This document shows positions 33,738-42,828 of a stretch of 45,012 nucleotides of DNA, in pieces. Numbering within the stretch: position 1 is the stretch's first letter; each line of letters opens with the position of its first letter. Location: contig PKDC01000033.1 of the NCBI GenBank assembly GCA_002862435.1, positions 1 through 45,012 on the forward strand, written 5' to 3'. The translations under genes were made by a program, and so were the position numbers. Under the pieces are notes generated by a model. The model was not told the origin of the DNA. It saw only the letters and a list, made by a program, of their open reading frames with translations, and ran no database searches. The DNA comes from Pseudomonadota bacterium (lineage in GTDB: Bacteria > Pseudomonadota > Gammaproteobacteria > UBA5335).

Positions 33738-34127
33738 ATGACCGCCGCGTCCGCCCCACGCCTGACCGCCATGACCCTGCACCGCCGCTCGCGGGCGCTG
33801 GAGGTGGCCTTCGACAGTGGCGAGGTGTTCCAACTGCCCTGTGAATACCTGCGCGTGTTCTCGCCCTCGGCCGAGGTGCGCGGCCATGGCGCCGGGCCGT
33901 CGATGCTGGTGGTGGGCAAGGAAGCGGTCAACATCCAGGCCATCGAACCCACTGGCCATTATGCCGTGCGGCTGGTGTTCAACGACGGCCACAACAGCGG
34001 CATCTACACCTTCGGCCAGCTCCATACGCTGGGCCTGGAACAGGCGCACAACTGGAGCGCCTACCTCGCTCGCCTGCAATCGGCCGGTTACACGCGCAAA
34101 TCCATCCCACAGGATGCCCCGTCATGA
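33738..34127 (+). CDS. DUF971 / gamma-butyrobetaine-hydroxylase-like N-terminal domain protein
   Basis: A 129-residue protein made of a single GBBH-like N-terminal domain (DUF971). The family pattern is [43 protein letters not shown] and [25 protein letters not shown]. In the fused eukaryotic enzymes this domain precedes the dioxygenase; stand-alone bacterial versions are small and their role is not established. It sits between hslU and ubiE with ATGA overlap into ubiE, an order kept in many gammaproteobacteria, so a link to ubiquinone or metal metabolism is possible. ATG 33738 follows a plausible AAGGAAG. Confidence 0.92.
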   Translation: MTAASAPRLTAMTLHRRSRALEVAFDSGEVFQLPCEYLRVFSPSAEVRGHGAGPSMLVVGKEAVNIQAIEPTGHYAVRLVFNDGHNSGIYTFGQLHTLGLEQAHNWSAYLARLQSAGYTRKSIPQDAPS

Positions 34128-34888
34128 ACCGCAATCAGGATCCCACGCCGGACGACATCGATTTTGGCTTCGAGCGCGTCCGGCGCGAGGACAAGCAGCG
34201 TCTGGTGCGCGGCGTGTTCGATTCAGTGGCGGACCGCTACGACCTCATGAACGATCTCATGTCGATGGGGCTGCACCGGATCTGGAAACGCTTCACGGTC
34301 GCCCTCGCCGGGGTGCGGCCCGGCGAGCGGGTGCTGGATCTGGCCGGCGGCACCGGCGATCTGGCGGGGGCTTTCCTGCCCCAGGTCGGGCGCGAGGGGC
34401 TGGTGATCCTGAGCGACATCAACGCCGCCATGCTGGGGCGCGGGCGGGAACGACAGGTGGACGCGGGCCATGCGGGCAATCTGGCCTATGTGCAGGCCAA
34501 TGCCGAGGCCCTGCCGCTGGCCTCGGGCAGCGTGGACTGCGTCACCATTGGTTTCGGCCTGCGCAATGTCACCGACAAACCCGCCGCCCTGCGCGAAATG
34601 GGGCGGGTGTTGCGCCCGGGCGGGCGGGCCTTGGTGCTGGAATTTTCCCAACCCCGCATCGCGCCGCTGAAGCCCGTCTATGACTGGTATTCCTTCAATG
34701 TGCTGCCGCGCCTAGGCCGCCTGGTGGCCGGCGATGCGGACAGCTACCGCTACCTGGCCGAGAGCATCCGCGTGCATCCGGACCAGGAAACCCTGAAATC
34801 CATGATGGTGGAAGCGGGCTTTGCGCGCTGCCAGTATTTCAATCTGGCGGGCGGCATCGTCGCCGTACACCGAGGATTTCGGATCTAA
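34124..34888 (+). CDS. ubiE: Ubiquinone/menaquinone C-methyltransferase UbiE
   Basis: SAM-dependent C-methyltransferase of ubiquinone (and menaquinone) biosynthesis. The 254-residue protein has [26 protein letters not shown] near residue 31, the SAM-binding motif [12 protein letters not shown] at about 70-81, the second UbiE signature [10 protein letters not shown]-like [17 protein letters not shown], and the C-terminal [17 protein letters not shown]. Start ATG 34124 overlaps the DUF971 stop. ubiJ follows two bases after the stop, so ubiE-ubiJ-ubiB are one translational unit. Confidence 0.97.
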   Translation: MNRNQDPTPDDIDFGFERVRREDKQRLVRGVFDSVADRYDLMNDLMSMGLHRIWKRFTVALAGVRPGERVLDLAGGTGDLAGAFLPQVGREGLVILSDINAAMLGRGRERQVDAGHAGNLAYVQANAEALPLASGSVDCVTIGFGLRNVTDKPAALREMGRVLRPGGRALVLEFSQPRIAPLKPVYDWYSFNVLPRLGRLVAGDADSYRYLAESIRVHPDQETLKSMMVEAGFARCQYFNLAGGIVAVHRGFRI

Positions 34889-34890
34889 GC

Positions 34891-35520
34891 ATGGCGACAA
34901 ACGATGCCCTTCCCCTGGCCCTGCTCGAACGGGGACTGAACCACACCCTGCGCGACAGCCCGGCCGCTGCGCGCCTGCTGGCGCAGCTGAACGGCCAGAC
35001 GCTGGCACTACATGCCGGGGAACTGGGGCGAACGCTGTATCTGGTCGCTCATCCCGCCGGCCTTCAGGTTCTGATGCAGACGGACCGACCCGCCCAGGCG
35101 ACCCTCTCCGGCACCCTGTTCGGCCTGTCCCGGCTGGCGGCAGGCAGCGCCTCGGGCCGATTGCCGCCAGGAGTGCGTCTCAGCGGCGAGATCGAGGTGG
35201 CCGAACAGTTCCAGCGCCTGCTGGCCCTGGCCCGGCCCGATTTCGAAGCGCTGCTGGCGCGCACCCTGGGCGATGCCTTGGCTCATAGCGTGGGCACAGG
35301 GTTGCGACGGGTCGGCCGCTGGGTCAGCCGCAGCCTGTTCAGCCTGGGACAGGATGCCAGCGAGTATCTGCGCTACGAAACCGACCTCCTGCCCGATCGT
35401 TCCGAAGTGACAGCCTGGGTCGATGAGGTCGACCGGCTGCGGGATGATGTGGCGCGTCTCGCAGCGCGCGTGGAGCGACTGCAACAATCCTCCCCTAACG
35501 TTCACGTTCAACCCGACTGA
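34891..35520 (+). CDS. ubiJ: Ubiquinone biosynthesis accessory factor UbiJ
   Basis: Lipid-binding scaffold of the soluble Ubi complex that handles hydrophobic quinone intermediates. The 209-residue protein has an SCP2-like N-terminal domain (about 1-110, with LNGQTLALHAGELGRTLYLV and the lipid-cavity strands) and a C-terminal region that is largely helical with a coiled coil (EVDRLRDDVARLAARVERLQQS). Identity rests on this architecture and the conserved position between ubiE and ubiB. Start ATG 34891. Confidence 0.92.
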   Translation: MATNDALPLALLERGLNHTLRDSPAAARLLAQLNGQTLALHAGELGRTLYLVAHPAGLQVLMQTDRPAQATLSGTLFGLSRLAAGSASGRLPPGVRLSGEIEVAEQFQRLLALARPDFEALLARTLGDALAHSVGTGLRRVGRWVSRSLFSLGQDASEYLRYETDLLPDRSEVTAWVDEVDRLRDDVARLAARVERLQQSSPNVHVQPD

Positions 35521-35540
35521 ACGCCAAAGGATCCCTGCCG

Positions 35541-37193
35541 ATGTTCCGAGCCACGCTGCGCATCCTGCAAGCCACCCGGGTGGTGCTGCGTTACCGGCTG
35601 GACGATACCCTGTTCCACCTGCCGCCGTTGCAGCCCTTCGGCTGGATCCGCCATGCGCTGCCCTGGCACTGGCGCCGCGAGGAGCGGCCACTCGGGATGC
35701 GTCTGCGCCTGGCACTGGAGGAACTGGGGCCGGTGGCGATCAAGATGGGGCAGGCACTGGCCACCCGCCGCGACCTGCTGCCGCTGGAGATGGCTGACGA
35801 GCTGGCCCGGCTGCAGGATCGGGTGCCGCCGTTTCCCGGCGCTCTCGCGCGGCGCATCCTGGAGGAAACCTATGGCGCACCGCTGGAACGGGTGTTTGCC
35901 GAATTTTCCGAAACTCCGCTGGCCGCCGCCTCCATCGCCCAGGTCCACGCGGCCCGCCTGAAGGATGGTCGGGAGGTGGTGGTGAAGCTGTTGCGGCCTG
36001 GGATCGAGCAGCGGATCCGCCAAGACTTGCGCGTCATGTACCTGCTGGCGGATTTCATCCAGCGCTACGTGCCCGATGGCCAGCGGTTGCGCGCGCGCGA
36101 GGTGATCGAGGATTACGAGAAAACCATCCTGGACGAGCTGGATCTGGTGCGCGAAGGGGCCAACGCCGCCCAGACCCGGCGCAACTTCGAGGACCGGCCG
36201 ATCCTGTATGTGCCGCTGGTGCACTGGGACTGGACGCGCCGCCATGTGCTGGTGATGGAGCGCATCCATGGCATTCCCATCAGCGACATCGCCGCCCTGA
36301 AAGCGCGTGGCGTCAACTTCCGCTTTCTCGCCGAGCGGGGGGTGGAGATCTTCTTCACCCAGGTGTTCCGCCACAACTTCTTCCATGCCGACATGCATGC
36401 CGGCAACATCTTCGTAGACACCCGCGACCCGACGCGACCCGGCTACATCGCCGTCGACTTCGGCATCGTCGGTAGCCTGGGCCGTGACGACCAGCGCTAC
36501 ATCGCCCACAACATCTATGCCTTCTTCAACGGCGATTACCGGCGGGTGGCCGAATTGCATGTGGCGTCCGGCTGGGTGCGGCCCGACACACGGGTGGAAG
36601 ATCTGGAGTCGGTCATCCGCAGCCTGTGCGAGCCCATCCTGTTCCGACCATTCAAGGACATCCACCTCGACCAGCTCCTGCTGCGCCTGTTCGAGATCGC
36701 CCGGCGCTTCAACATGGAAGTGCAGCCCCAGCTCGTGTTGCTGCAAAAGACCCTGGTCCAGATCGAGGGACTGGGGCGCCAGCTCTACCCCGACCTGGAC
36801 CTGTGGACCACCGCCAAGCCGTTCATGGAGCGCTGGATGCACGAGCAACTGGGCGTGCGCGGGGTATACCAGCAATTCAAGGCCAACCTGCCCGATCTGG
36901 CCCAGCGCCTGCCGATGCTGCCGCTGACCCTTGACCATGCGCTGCAGGCGATCACCGAACTGCCCGCCCGACAGCAGGCGCTGACCCAGCAGTTGCAACG
37001 CATGGAAAACCAGCGGACGCAGCGGCGCGGCGGTGGTTGGATGCTGATGGGGGGCACGCTGTTGCTGGCGGCAGGGGGACTGGCCGGAATGGTGCTGGGG
37101 CAATCGGCTGCGATCGGCCAAAATGCATGGCCCATCGCCGCCGTCCTTGGCGTCTGTGGTCTATTCAGCCTACGCCGCGCCCGCCGCGTCTGA
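35541..37193 (+). CDS. ubiB: Atypical kinase/ATPase UbiB of ubiquinone biosynthesis
   Basis: ABC1/ADCK-type protein required for ubiquinone synthesis; it binds ATP and is thought to extract precursors from the membrane. The 550 residues match E. coli UbiB (546). The KxGQ motif is intact (IKMGQALATRRDLLP, 68-71), followed by the alanine-rich AAASIAQVH loop that replaces the kinase Gly-loop, the catalytic FFHADMHAGNIFV, and DFG in VDFGIVG. Two C-terminal membrane segments (LMGGTLLLAAGGLAGMVLG and WPIAAVLGVCGLFSL) are present. It starts 20 bases after ubiJ. Confidence 0.97.
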   Translation: MFRATLRILQATRVVLRYRLDDTLFHLPPLQPFGWIRHALPWHWRREERPLGMRLRLALEELGPVAIKMGQALATRRDLLPLEMADELARLQDRVPPFPGALARRILEETYGAPLERVFAEFSETPLAAASIAQVHAARLKDGREVVVKLLRPGIEQRIRQDLRVMYLLADFIQRYVPDGQRLRAREVIEDYEKTILDELDLVREGANAAQTRRNFEDRPILYVPLVHWDWTRRHVLVMERIHGIPISDIAALKARGVNFRFLAERGVEIFFTQVFRHNFFHADMHAGNIFVDTRDPTRPGYIAVDFGIVGSLGRDDQRYIAHNIYAFFNGDYRRVAELHVASGWVRPDTRVEDLESVIRSLCEPILFRPFKDIHLDQLLLRLFEIARRFNMEVQPQLVLLQKTLVQIEGLGRQLYPDLDLWTTAKPFMERWMHEQLGVRGVYQQFKANLPDLAQRLPMLPLTLDHALQAITELPARQQALTQQLQRMENQRTQRRGGGWMLMGGTLLLAAGGLAGMVLGQSAAIGQNAWPIAAVLGVCGLFSLRRARRV

Positions 37194-37215
37194 CGATTTC
37201 ATCCACTGAGGTGTA

Positions 37216-37749
37216 ATGACCATGGCCAATTTGCTGCAGGATCAATTGCTCAAGGCGGGCCTGGCCAAGCCGGAGCAGCTCAAGAAAGCAGCCAAGGAAC
37301 AGCGTCAGGCGCAGCGCGGCAATGCGCCCAACACAGCCGCCGAACAGGCGCGGCTGGCCCAGCAGAAAAAGGCGGAAAGCGACCGCATCCGTAACCAGGA
37401 ACAGCAGGCACAGCGCGAGCGCAAGGCCCAGGCCGCCGAAATCCGGCAGTTGATCGAGACGCAAAAGCTGGATCGCAGCGGGAGCGAAAGCGCCTTCCAG
37501 TTCGTCGATGGGGGAAAGATTCGCAAGATCCATGTGCATGAAGCGCAGCGCGCCCAGTTGATCAAAGGCCTGCTGGCCTTGGCCAGGCTCGGCCAGACTT
37601 ATGAACTGGTACCGCTTGCGACCGCCGAGAAAATTGCCCAGCGCGATCCCAGCCGCGTGGTTCTGCTCAACACCCAGCCCGAAACACCGGTCGATCCGAC
37701 CTCCGATCCTTACGCCAATCATCCGGTGCCCGATGACCTGATGTGGTAG
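37216..37749 (+). CDS. DUF2058 family protein (YaiL-like)
   Basis: A 177-residue, strongly charged cytoplasmic protein of the DUF2058/YaiL family. The family opening is NLLQDQLLKAGLAKPEQLKKAAKEQR, followed by a Gln/Arg/Ala-rich helical region (EQARLAQQKKAESDRIRNQEQQAQRERKAQAAEIRQLIE) that looks like a long coiled coil and could bind nucleic acid. The C-terminal part (FVDGGKIRKIHVHEAQRAQLIKGLLAL) is the compact domain. The role is not established. It lies 22 bases after ubiB; a weak terminator follows. Start ATG 37216 or, six bases later, ATG 37222. Confidence 0.88.
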   Translation: MTMANLLQDQLLKAGLAKPEQLKKAAKEQRQAQRGNAPNTAAEQARLAQQKKAESDRIRNQEQQAQRERKAQAAEIRQLIETQKLDRSGSESAFQFVDGGKIRKIHVHEAQRAQLIKGLLALARLGQTYELVPLATAEKIAQRDPSRVVLLNTQPETPVDPTSDPYANHPVPDDLMW

Positions 37750-37826
37750 GCGCTGCGAGCCGTCGACCCGGCCTTGAGCCGTGCTGCGACAAAGGTACTC
37801 CCTCCTTCAATTGTCTCTAAATAGCT

Positions 37827-37849
37827 ACAGAGGCGGAAGCCTGTTTTTT
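37827..37849 (+). terminator. Possible terminator after the DUF2058 gene
   Basis: A six-base-pair stem (ACAG..GC with GCCTGT, two-base bulge, GGAA loop) is followed by six T residues at 37844-37849. It lies about 80 bases after the DUF2058 stop. The bulge makes it weaker than the other terminators here. Confidence 0.5.
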
Positions 37850-37864
37850 GAACTATTGTTCAAA
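37847..37864. promoter_or_regulatory. Operator-like palindrome before the glycosyltransferase gene
   Basis: TTTGAAC at 37847-37853 and GTTCAAA at 37858-37864 with a four-base spacer, 108 bases before the glycosyltransferase start. The perfect dyad in an A+T-rich stretch resembles a repressor site. No regulator gene is adjacent. Confidence 0.45.
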
Positions 37865-37971
37865 CACATCATCTTCCAGCGCATCAAAAAAATCATATTT
37901 TATCTTACTAAATCAAGATGATCGCGTGACGATAACGAATCGAATGACGATAAAAAGCGAGGGCAAGCGAC

Positions 37972-39210
37972 ATGGGACGTTGCGTTTTTTTCAATCTGCC
38001 GGGTGCATCAGGGCACATCAACCCCACTGTCGGCGTCGTGGAGGAACTGATCGCGCGTGGCGAAGAGGTGATCTATTACGCGGGCGAGGATTCGCGCGCC
38101 AAATTCACCAAGCTGGGCGTTAAATTTCGCACTTATGATGACTGGTTCCAGTACACCCACACCGCCAGCACGGCCACGAATATCCTGGATTTCGCACTGG
38201 TCGAAATCGACATGACGCTCAAATGCATCGAGCCCCTGCTGGAGCGTACGCGCCAGGACAATCCGGACTATGTGATCTACGACTCGTGTTGCGTCTGGGG
38301 TAAATACATTGGCGAAGCCTTGCACAAACCAACCATCGCCTCCATCACCACGCTGGTGAGTTCGCCCTGGGTCATGCTGAGCGATGCACGTCTGTCAGCC
38401 CACATCGTGGGAGTGCTCATCCGTGGCATCCCCATGATCACCTGGGCGCGGCGCAAGGGCATCGAACTGATGGCCAAGATCGGCGTGAAATTTCAGGGCA
38501 TTCTCTATCATATTTTCGATTTTTTTGCGTGCGTTGGCGAACTCAACATTGTCTTCAATACCCGCGAATTCCAGCCTTTCGCAAATCGTCTGAAGGGCAA
38601 TTTCCACTATGTTGGCGCTTCGATACCCGAAGGGCGCGACCTGGGCAATCTCGATTTCGATCGCTTTCACGACAAACCCCTGGTTTATGTGTCGATGGGG
38701 ACGGTGCACAATCACAATGTCGCGTTTTACCGGACGGTCATGCAGGCACTGGCCAACGAACCCGTTGGCGTCATCATGTCCATCGGACGCAATATCGACA
38801 TCCAGGCATTGGGCGCCATTCCTGAAAATTTCACCGTGGAAAATTTCGTTCCGCAACTGGAAGTGCTCAAGCGTACCGATGTCTTCATCACCCATGGCGG
38901 CATGAACAGTCTGAATGAAGCGCTCTATTTCGGTGTGCCGGTGATTGTGGTGCCCCAGCAAATCGAACAGGCCTTCAATATGCGGCGCCTGAAAAAAATT
39001 GGTGTGGCCCAGCCCATGCCAAAAGAGCTGACACCACAGTCGATCCGGCAGACGGTCTACAGCGTGCTCGGCAATGACCGTTACAAGCAGAACGCCAAAA
39101 CCTACAGCGCGACGCTGCGTCAGGGTGGCGGTCACAAGGCAGCCGCACAATTGATCCTGGATTTCGTCAGAGCCCATACGCATGGCCAGGATTGGCGGCA
39201 AGCATCCTGA
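37972..39210 (+). CDS. GT1-family (MGT-type) glycosyltransferase
   Basis: A 412-residue UDP-sugar glycosyltransferase of the GT-B fold, similar to macrolide/antibiotic glycosyltransferases. The N-terminal acceptor domain starts FFNLPGASGHINPTVGVVEELIARGEEV, with the catalytic-type His in GHINP. The C-terminal donor domain has LVYVSMGTVHN and the PSPG-like block ITHGGMNSLNEALYFGVPVIVVPQQIEQ, where the HGG and the QxxQ-type end bind the nucleotide sugar. Start ATG 37972. The gene and its upstream region are visibly A+T-richer than the flanking ubi and mac genes, suggesting recent acquisition. MacAB-type export genes lie downstream. Acceptor unknown: it could inactivate a drug or decorate a metabolite or lipid. 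Confidence 0.9.
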   Translation: MGRCVFFNLPGASGHINPTVGVVEELIARGEEVIYYAGEDSRAKFTKLGVKFRTYDDWFQYTHTASTATNILDFALVEIDMTLKCIEPLLERTRQDNPDYVIYDSCCVWGKYIGEALHKPTIASITTLVSSPWVMLSDARLSAHIVGVLIRGIPMITWARRKGIELMAKIGVKFQGILYHIFDFFACVGELNIVFNTREFQPFANRLKGNFHYVGASIPEGRDLGNLDFDRFHDKPLVYVSMGTVHNHNVAFYRTVMQALANEPVGVIMSIGRNIDIQALGAIPENFTVENFVPQLEVLKRTDVFITHGGMNSLNEALYFGVPVIVVPQQIEQAFNMRRLKKIGVAQPMPKELTPQSIRQTVYSVLGNDRYKQNAKTYSATLRQGGGHKAAAQLILDFVRAHTHGQDWRQAS

Positions 39211-39720
39211 TGGGCCAAGGATGCGGTCAGAACTCCGTCCGTCGCAGCTCTTCCTGATTGGCGCAAACCAGCCTGTAATTTACCGAAAACCCACGCCCGC
39301 ATCCTCGCCTGGTGTGGGGCGCGGAATCCTGAGGCCTGACGGAGCGGTCATCCCAACTGGCCACGAAAATCGCCCTCAGCGTCTGTAGCAGACACGCGCG
39401 CCGACTGTTGAGTGAAAAGCCAACACCGCCATTCCGACCTGATGCCGACCAGCGGGCCGGGAAACCAGCTTCAGACTTGCTCCGCTTGATCGATGGCTTT
39501 GTCGCGGATGCGGTAATTCCCGGTTGAGCAATGCGCACCCGCTGGCGCGCTGGCAGGCTTTTGAAGTAAAAAGAGCACGGGAACCGAATCAGGCCGCATG
39601 AGTCGAATGGCCCGTTCTCCATGCGCCTGCATCCATGCCTGATCACACACCCAGCAGCCCAGTCAAACGCCCCACCAATCGCTTGGGGCATTCAAGATTT
39701 CCGCTATCCAAAGGCTCGTC
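39211..39720. other. Intergenic region between glycosyltransferase and exporter operon
   Basis: About 510 bases. The only open frame of note (39227-39691, minus) has an amino-acid make-up without recognisable domain, signal or ribosome site, and I do not call it. A GCCCCA/TGGGGC hairpin at 39669-39689 lies just before the exporter start. No clear promoter was found. Confidence 0.5.
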
Positions 39721-40887
39721 GTGACGTTATTCACCCGTCGACTCATGGTTGCCCTGCTTGCCGCCGCGATTCTCGCCACCGCCGCCTATAGCGTTCACGC
39801 CTGGCGCGCCGCCAAGCCGATTGATCTGCCGCTGGTGCGGGTCGAACAGGCCGATCTGGAGGAACTGATCACGGCCCAGGGCAAACTGGAGCCCAAGGAA
39901 TACGTCGATGTCGGCGCCCAGGTCTCGGGCCAGCTCAGCCGGCTGCATGTGGAAATCGGCGACAAGGTGACGCGCGGCCAGCTCATTGCCGAGATAGACC
40001 CGCGCATCTATGCCTCCCGCGTGGCGGCGGACCAGGCGCGACTCAGCTCGCTCACCGCCCAGCTTGCCGAACAGAACGCCCAGATCGTCTACGCCCGCCA
40101 GGTGCGGGATCGCAATCGCCAGCTGATTGCGGCCCGTGCCGTGAGCCGGGAAGCACTGGAGGAAAGCGAGTCGGCCCTGCGCGTGGCCGAGGCGCGGGCC
40201 GCCTCGCTCAAGGCCCAGATCGACGAGGCGCGTTCCACCCTGTCAGGGGACGAAACCAATCTCGGCTACACCAAGATCTACGCGCCCATGGACGGCACGG
40301 TGGCGAGCCAGACCGCCCGCGAGGGCCAGACGCTGAATGCCAATCAGACCGCGCCGGTCATTTTGCAAATCGCCGACCTCGGCACCATGACGGTGCGCGC
40401 GCAGGTGGCCGAGGCCGATGTGCCACGGGTGCGATCCGGCATGGCGGTGTCCTTCACCACCCTGGGCTCACTGGAGCGGCGCTGGCAGGCGGTGGTGCGC
40501 CAGCTCCTGCCCTCGCCGGAAGTCATCAATGACGTGGTGCTCTACAACGTGCTAGCCGATGTCGACAACCGCGATGGCCAGCTCATGAATGGCATGAGTA
40601 CGCAGATGTTCTTCCATGTTGCGCGCGCTGAGAACGTGCCCGTAATCCCCGCAGCGGCACTGGGGCGCCGCCGGCCTGAACAGGATTCGGCGCAAGGGGA
40701 AGCCTATGAGGTCCAGCGCCATGTCGATGGTCACCTGGTCCCCACCGTGGTGCAGGTTGGGCTGATCACCCGCACCCAGGTCGAAATCCGCGCCGGGCTC
40801 AAGCCCGGTGACGAGGTGGCGCTGCCGAAGCCCAGCATCGCGCCCGCCGCAAAAGCCGCTGGGCCAGCGCCCCGCATCGGCCGCTGA
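39721..40887 (+). CDS. macA: MacA-like periplasmic adaptor (membrane fusion protein)
   Basis: Periplasmic linker that joins the MacB ATPase to an outer-membrane factor. The 388-residue protein has an N-terminal membrane anchor (LMVALLAAAILATAAYSV, about residues 8-26), a barrel-sandwich (lipoyl) half KLEPKEYVDVGAQVSGQLSRL, a long alpha-hairpin (ADQARLSSLTAQLAEQNAQIVYARQVRDRNRQLIA and EALEESESALRVAEARAASL), the second lipoyl half LGYTKIYAPMDGTVASQTAREGQT, and the beta-barrel and membrane-proximal domains. The start is GTG 39721. macB follows after two bases. Within the HlyD superfamily the gene order with a MacB-type ABC protein decides for MacA. Substrate unknown. Confidence 0.93.
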   Translation: MTLFTRRLMVALLAAAILATAAYSVHAWRAAKPIDLPLVRVEQADLEELITAQGKLEPKEYVDVGAQVSGQLSRLHVEIGDKVTRGQLIAEIDPRIYASRVAADQARLSSLTAQLAEQNAQIVYARQVRDRNRQLIAARAVSREALEESESALRVAEARAASLKAQIDEARSTLSGDETNLGYTKIYAPMDGTVASQTAREGQTLNANQTAPVILQIADLGTMTVRAQVAEADVPRVRSGMAVSFTTLGSLERRWQAVVRQLLPSPEVINDVVLYNVLADVDNRDGQLMNGMSTQMFFHVARAENVPVIPAAALGRRRPEQDSAQGEAYEVQRHVDGHLVPTVVQVGLITRTQVEIRAGLKPGDEVALPKPSIAPAAKAAGPAPRIGR

Positions 40888-40889
40888 TC

Positions 40890-42824
40890 ATGGCCCCCAC
40901 GCCGCTTTTGGAGCTGCGCGGCATCACCCGCCGCTTCAAGGCCGGGGATACGGAAGTCCGCGCGCTGGATGAGGTATCGCTCGCGATCTGGCCGGGGGAG
41001 TTCGTGGCCATCATGGGGCAGTCGGGGTCCGGCAAGAGCACACTGATGAACGTGATCGGCTGCCTGGACCGGGCGGACGCCGGCGAATACCACATCCTCG
41101 GCCGCCCGGTGGACGGCTTGCCGCCGGATAGCCTCGCCAGCCTGCGCCGCCAGACCTTTGGCTTTGTATTCCAGCGCTACAACCTGCTGCCGGGAGCAAG
41201 CGCCGCTGAAAACGTGGAAATGCCCGCCTTGTATGCCGGCCTGACCGCCACGGTGCGGGCCGAGCGCGCCAAGTCGCTGCTGACGCGCCTGGGTATGGCC
41301 GAGCGCAGTGGCCACCGCCCCAACCAGCTTTCCGGCGGCCAACAGCAGCGCGTGGCCATTGCCCGCGCCCTGGTCAACGATCCGCCAGTGATCCTGGCCG
41401 ATGAGCCCACGGGCGCACTGGACAGCAAGAGCAGCGCCGAGGTGATGGCGCTGCTGGCGCAACTTCATGCCGAAGGGCGCACCATCATCCTGATCACCCA
41501 CGATCCCCAGGTCGCGGCGCACGCCCAGCGCATCGTGCGCATCACCGACGGTCGCATCACCGAGGACGGGCCGCCGCAACCGGGGGCACAAACGCTGCCG
41601 AGCGACCAACACCCCGCCGACGGTACCGGCATGCTGCCGGATGTGGGCGAGGCGGTGAAGGTGGCGCTGCGCTCGCTGCGGACCAATTTGCTGCGCACCG
41701 CGCTGACCCTGCTGGGCATCGTCATCGGCGTGGCTTCGGTGGTGGTGATGCTCGCCGTGGGTGAAGGCGGCAAGCAGAGCGTGTTGAACCAGATCAGCGC
41801 CATGGGGACCAATTTGCTGGTGATCCGCCCCGGGGCGCCGGGACTGCGCGGCAGCGGCGACATCGTCACCCTCACGCCGCAGGATGCCGAGGCCATCGCC
41901 GCGCTGCCGGATGTGACGCTGGTGGTGCCTGAGCGCGGCGGCCGCCTGACCGCGCGGGTGGGCGCCGTGGACTATCTCACCACAGCCCAGGGTGTAGGGC
42001 CCGATTTGCCGGCGTTGCGCGACTGGCCGCTGGTGCGCGGCAATTTCTTCACCCGCCGCGATGTTCGCAGTTATGCGCCAGTGGCCGTGCTGGGCCAGAC
42101 CGTCGCGCGATTGCTGTTTCCCGCCGGGGCAGACCCGGTGGGCCGCTTCGTGCTGATCAAGAACGTGCCCTTCGAGATCATTGGCGTCATGGGCGAGAAA
42201 GGGGCCTCCAACTGGGGCACCGATCAGGACGATGTGATCTTCGTACCCCTCACCACCGCCCAGGTGCGCTTGTTCGGGCGCACGCACGTCAACGCCATCA
42301 CCGTCAAGGTGGGAGATGTGAGCCGGGTTGATGGCGTACAGGAAACGATCCGTCAATTGCTGCTGGATCGCCATCGCAGTGAGGATTTCAGCATCCGCAA
42401 CATGGCCTCGATCGTGGCCGCCGTCACCAGCGCCCAGAGCACGCTCACCCTCCTGCTCGGCTCGGTGGCGGCCATTTCACTGCTGGTGGGCGGCATCGGC
42501 GTGATGAATATCATGCTGGTGAGCGTCACCGAGCGCACGCGCGAAATCGGCATCCGCATGGCCACCGGCGCGCGCCGGCGCGACATCCTGCTGCAGTTCA
42601 ACACCGAGGCGGCGGTGGTCTGTACCGTGGGCGGCGTGATCGGCCTCACGCTGGGCTATCTGATCGGCTTTGGCCTGCGTTTTGGCGGCGTGGACATCCT
42701 GTTCACCGCGCCACCCGCCGTTCTGGCGTTCCTGAGCGCGGTGGGGACCGGCCTGCTGTTCGGCTACCTGCCCGCACGCAAGGCAGCCCGCCTCGATCCC
42801 GTTGTGGCCCTGGCCTCGGAATAA
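40890..42824 (+). CDS. macB: MacB-type ABC transporter (ATPase-permease fusion)
   Basis: Type VII ABC protein of the tripartite MacAB-TolC system, which moves substrates from the periplasm outwards by mechanotransmission. The 644-residue protein has an N-terminal ATPase domain with Walker A GQSGSGKS (43-50), signature [15 protein letters not shown], Walker [16 protein letters not shown] and H-loop LITHDPQ. A first membrane segment ([19 protein letters not shown], about 272-290) leads to a large periplasmic domain, and three further segments lie at the C-terminus ([64 protein letters not shown]). [19 protein letters not shown] is the family hallmark. Contrast with the PstB-like protein: all catalytic residues are intact here. 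Confidence 0.96.
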   Translation: MAPTPLLELRGITRRFKAGDTEVRALDEVSLAIWPGEFVAIMGQSGSGKSTLMNVIGCLDRADAGEYHILGRPVDGLPPDSLASLRRQTFGFVFQRYNLLPGASAAENVEMPALYAGLTATVRAERAKSLLTRLGMAERSGHRPNQLSGGQQQRVAIARALVNDPPVILADEPTGALDSKSSAEVMALLAQLHAEGRTIILITHDPQVAAHAQRIVRITDGRITEDGPPQPGAQTLPSDQHPADGTGMLPDVGEAVKVALRSLRTNLLRTALTLLGIVIGVASVVVMLAVGEGGKQSVLNQISAMGTNLLVIRPGAPGLRGSGDIVTLTPQDAEAIAALPDVTLVVPERGGRLTARVGAVDYLTTAQGVGPDLPALRDWPLVRGNFFTRRDVRSYAPVAVLGQTVARLLFPAGADPVGRFVLIKNVPFEIIGVMGEKGASNWGTDQDDVIFVPLTTAQVRLFGRTHVNAITVKVGDVSRVDGVQETIRQLLLDRHRSEDFSIRNMASIVAAVTSAQSTLTLLLGSVAAISLLVGGIGVMNIMLVSVTERTREIGIRMATGARRRDILLQFNTEAAVVCTVGGVIGLTLGYLIGFGLRFGGVDILFTAPPAVLAFLSAVGTGLLFGYLPARKAARLDPVVALASE

Positions 42825-42828
42825 ACTC

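Noticed and set aside
39227-39691. 154-codon minus-strand frame between the glycosyltransferase and macA
   Set aside because: No ribosome site, no signal or domain, and amino-acid use typical of chance frames; kept as intergenic.
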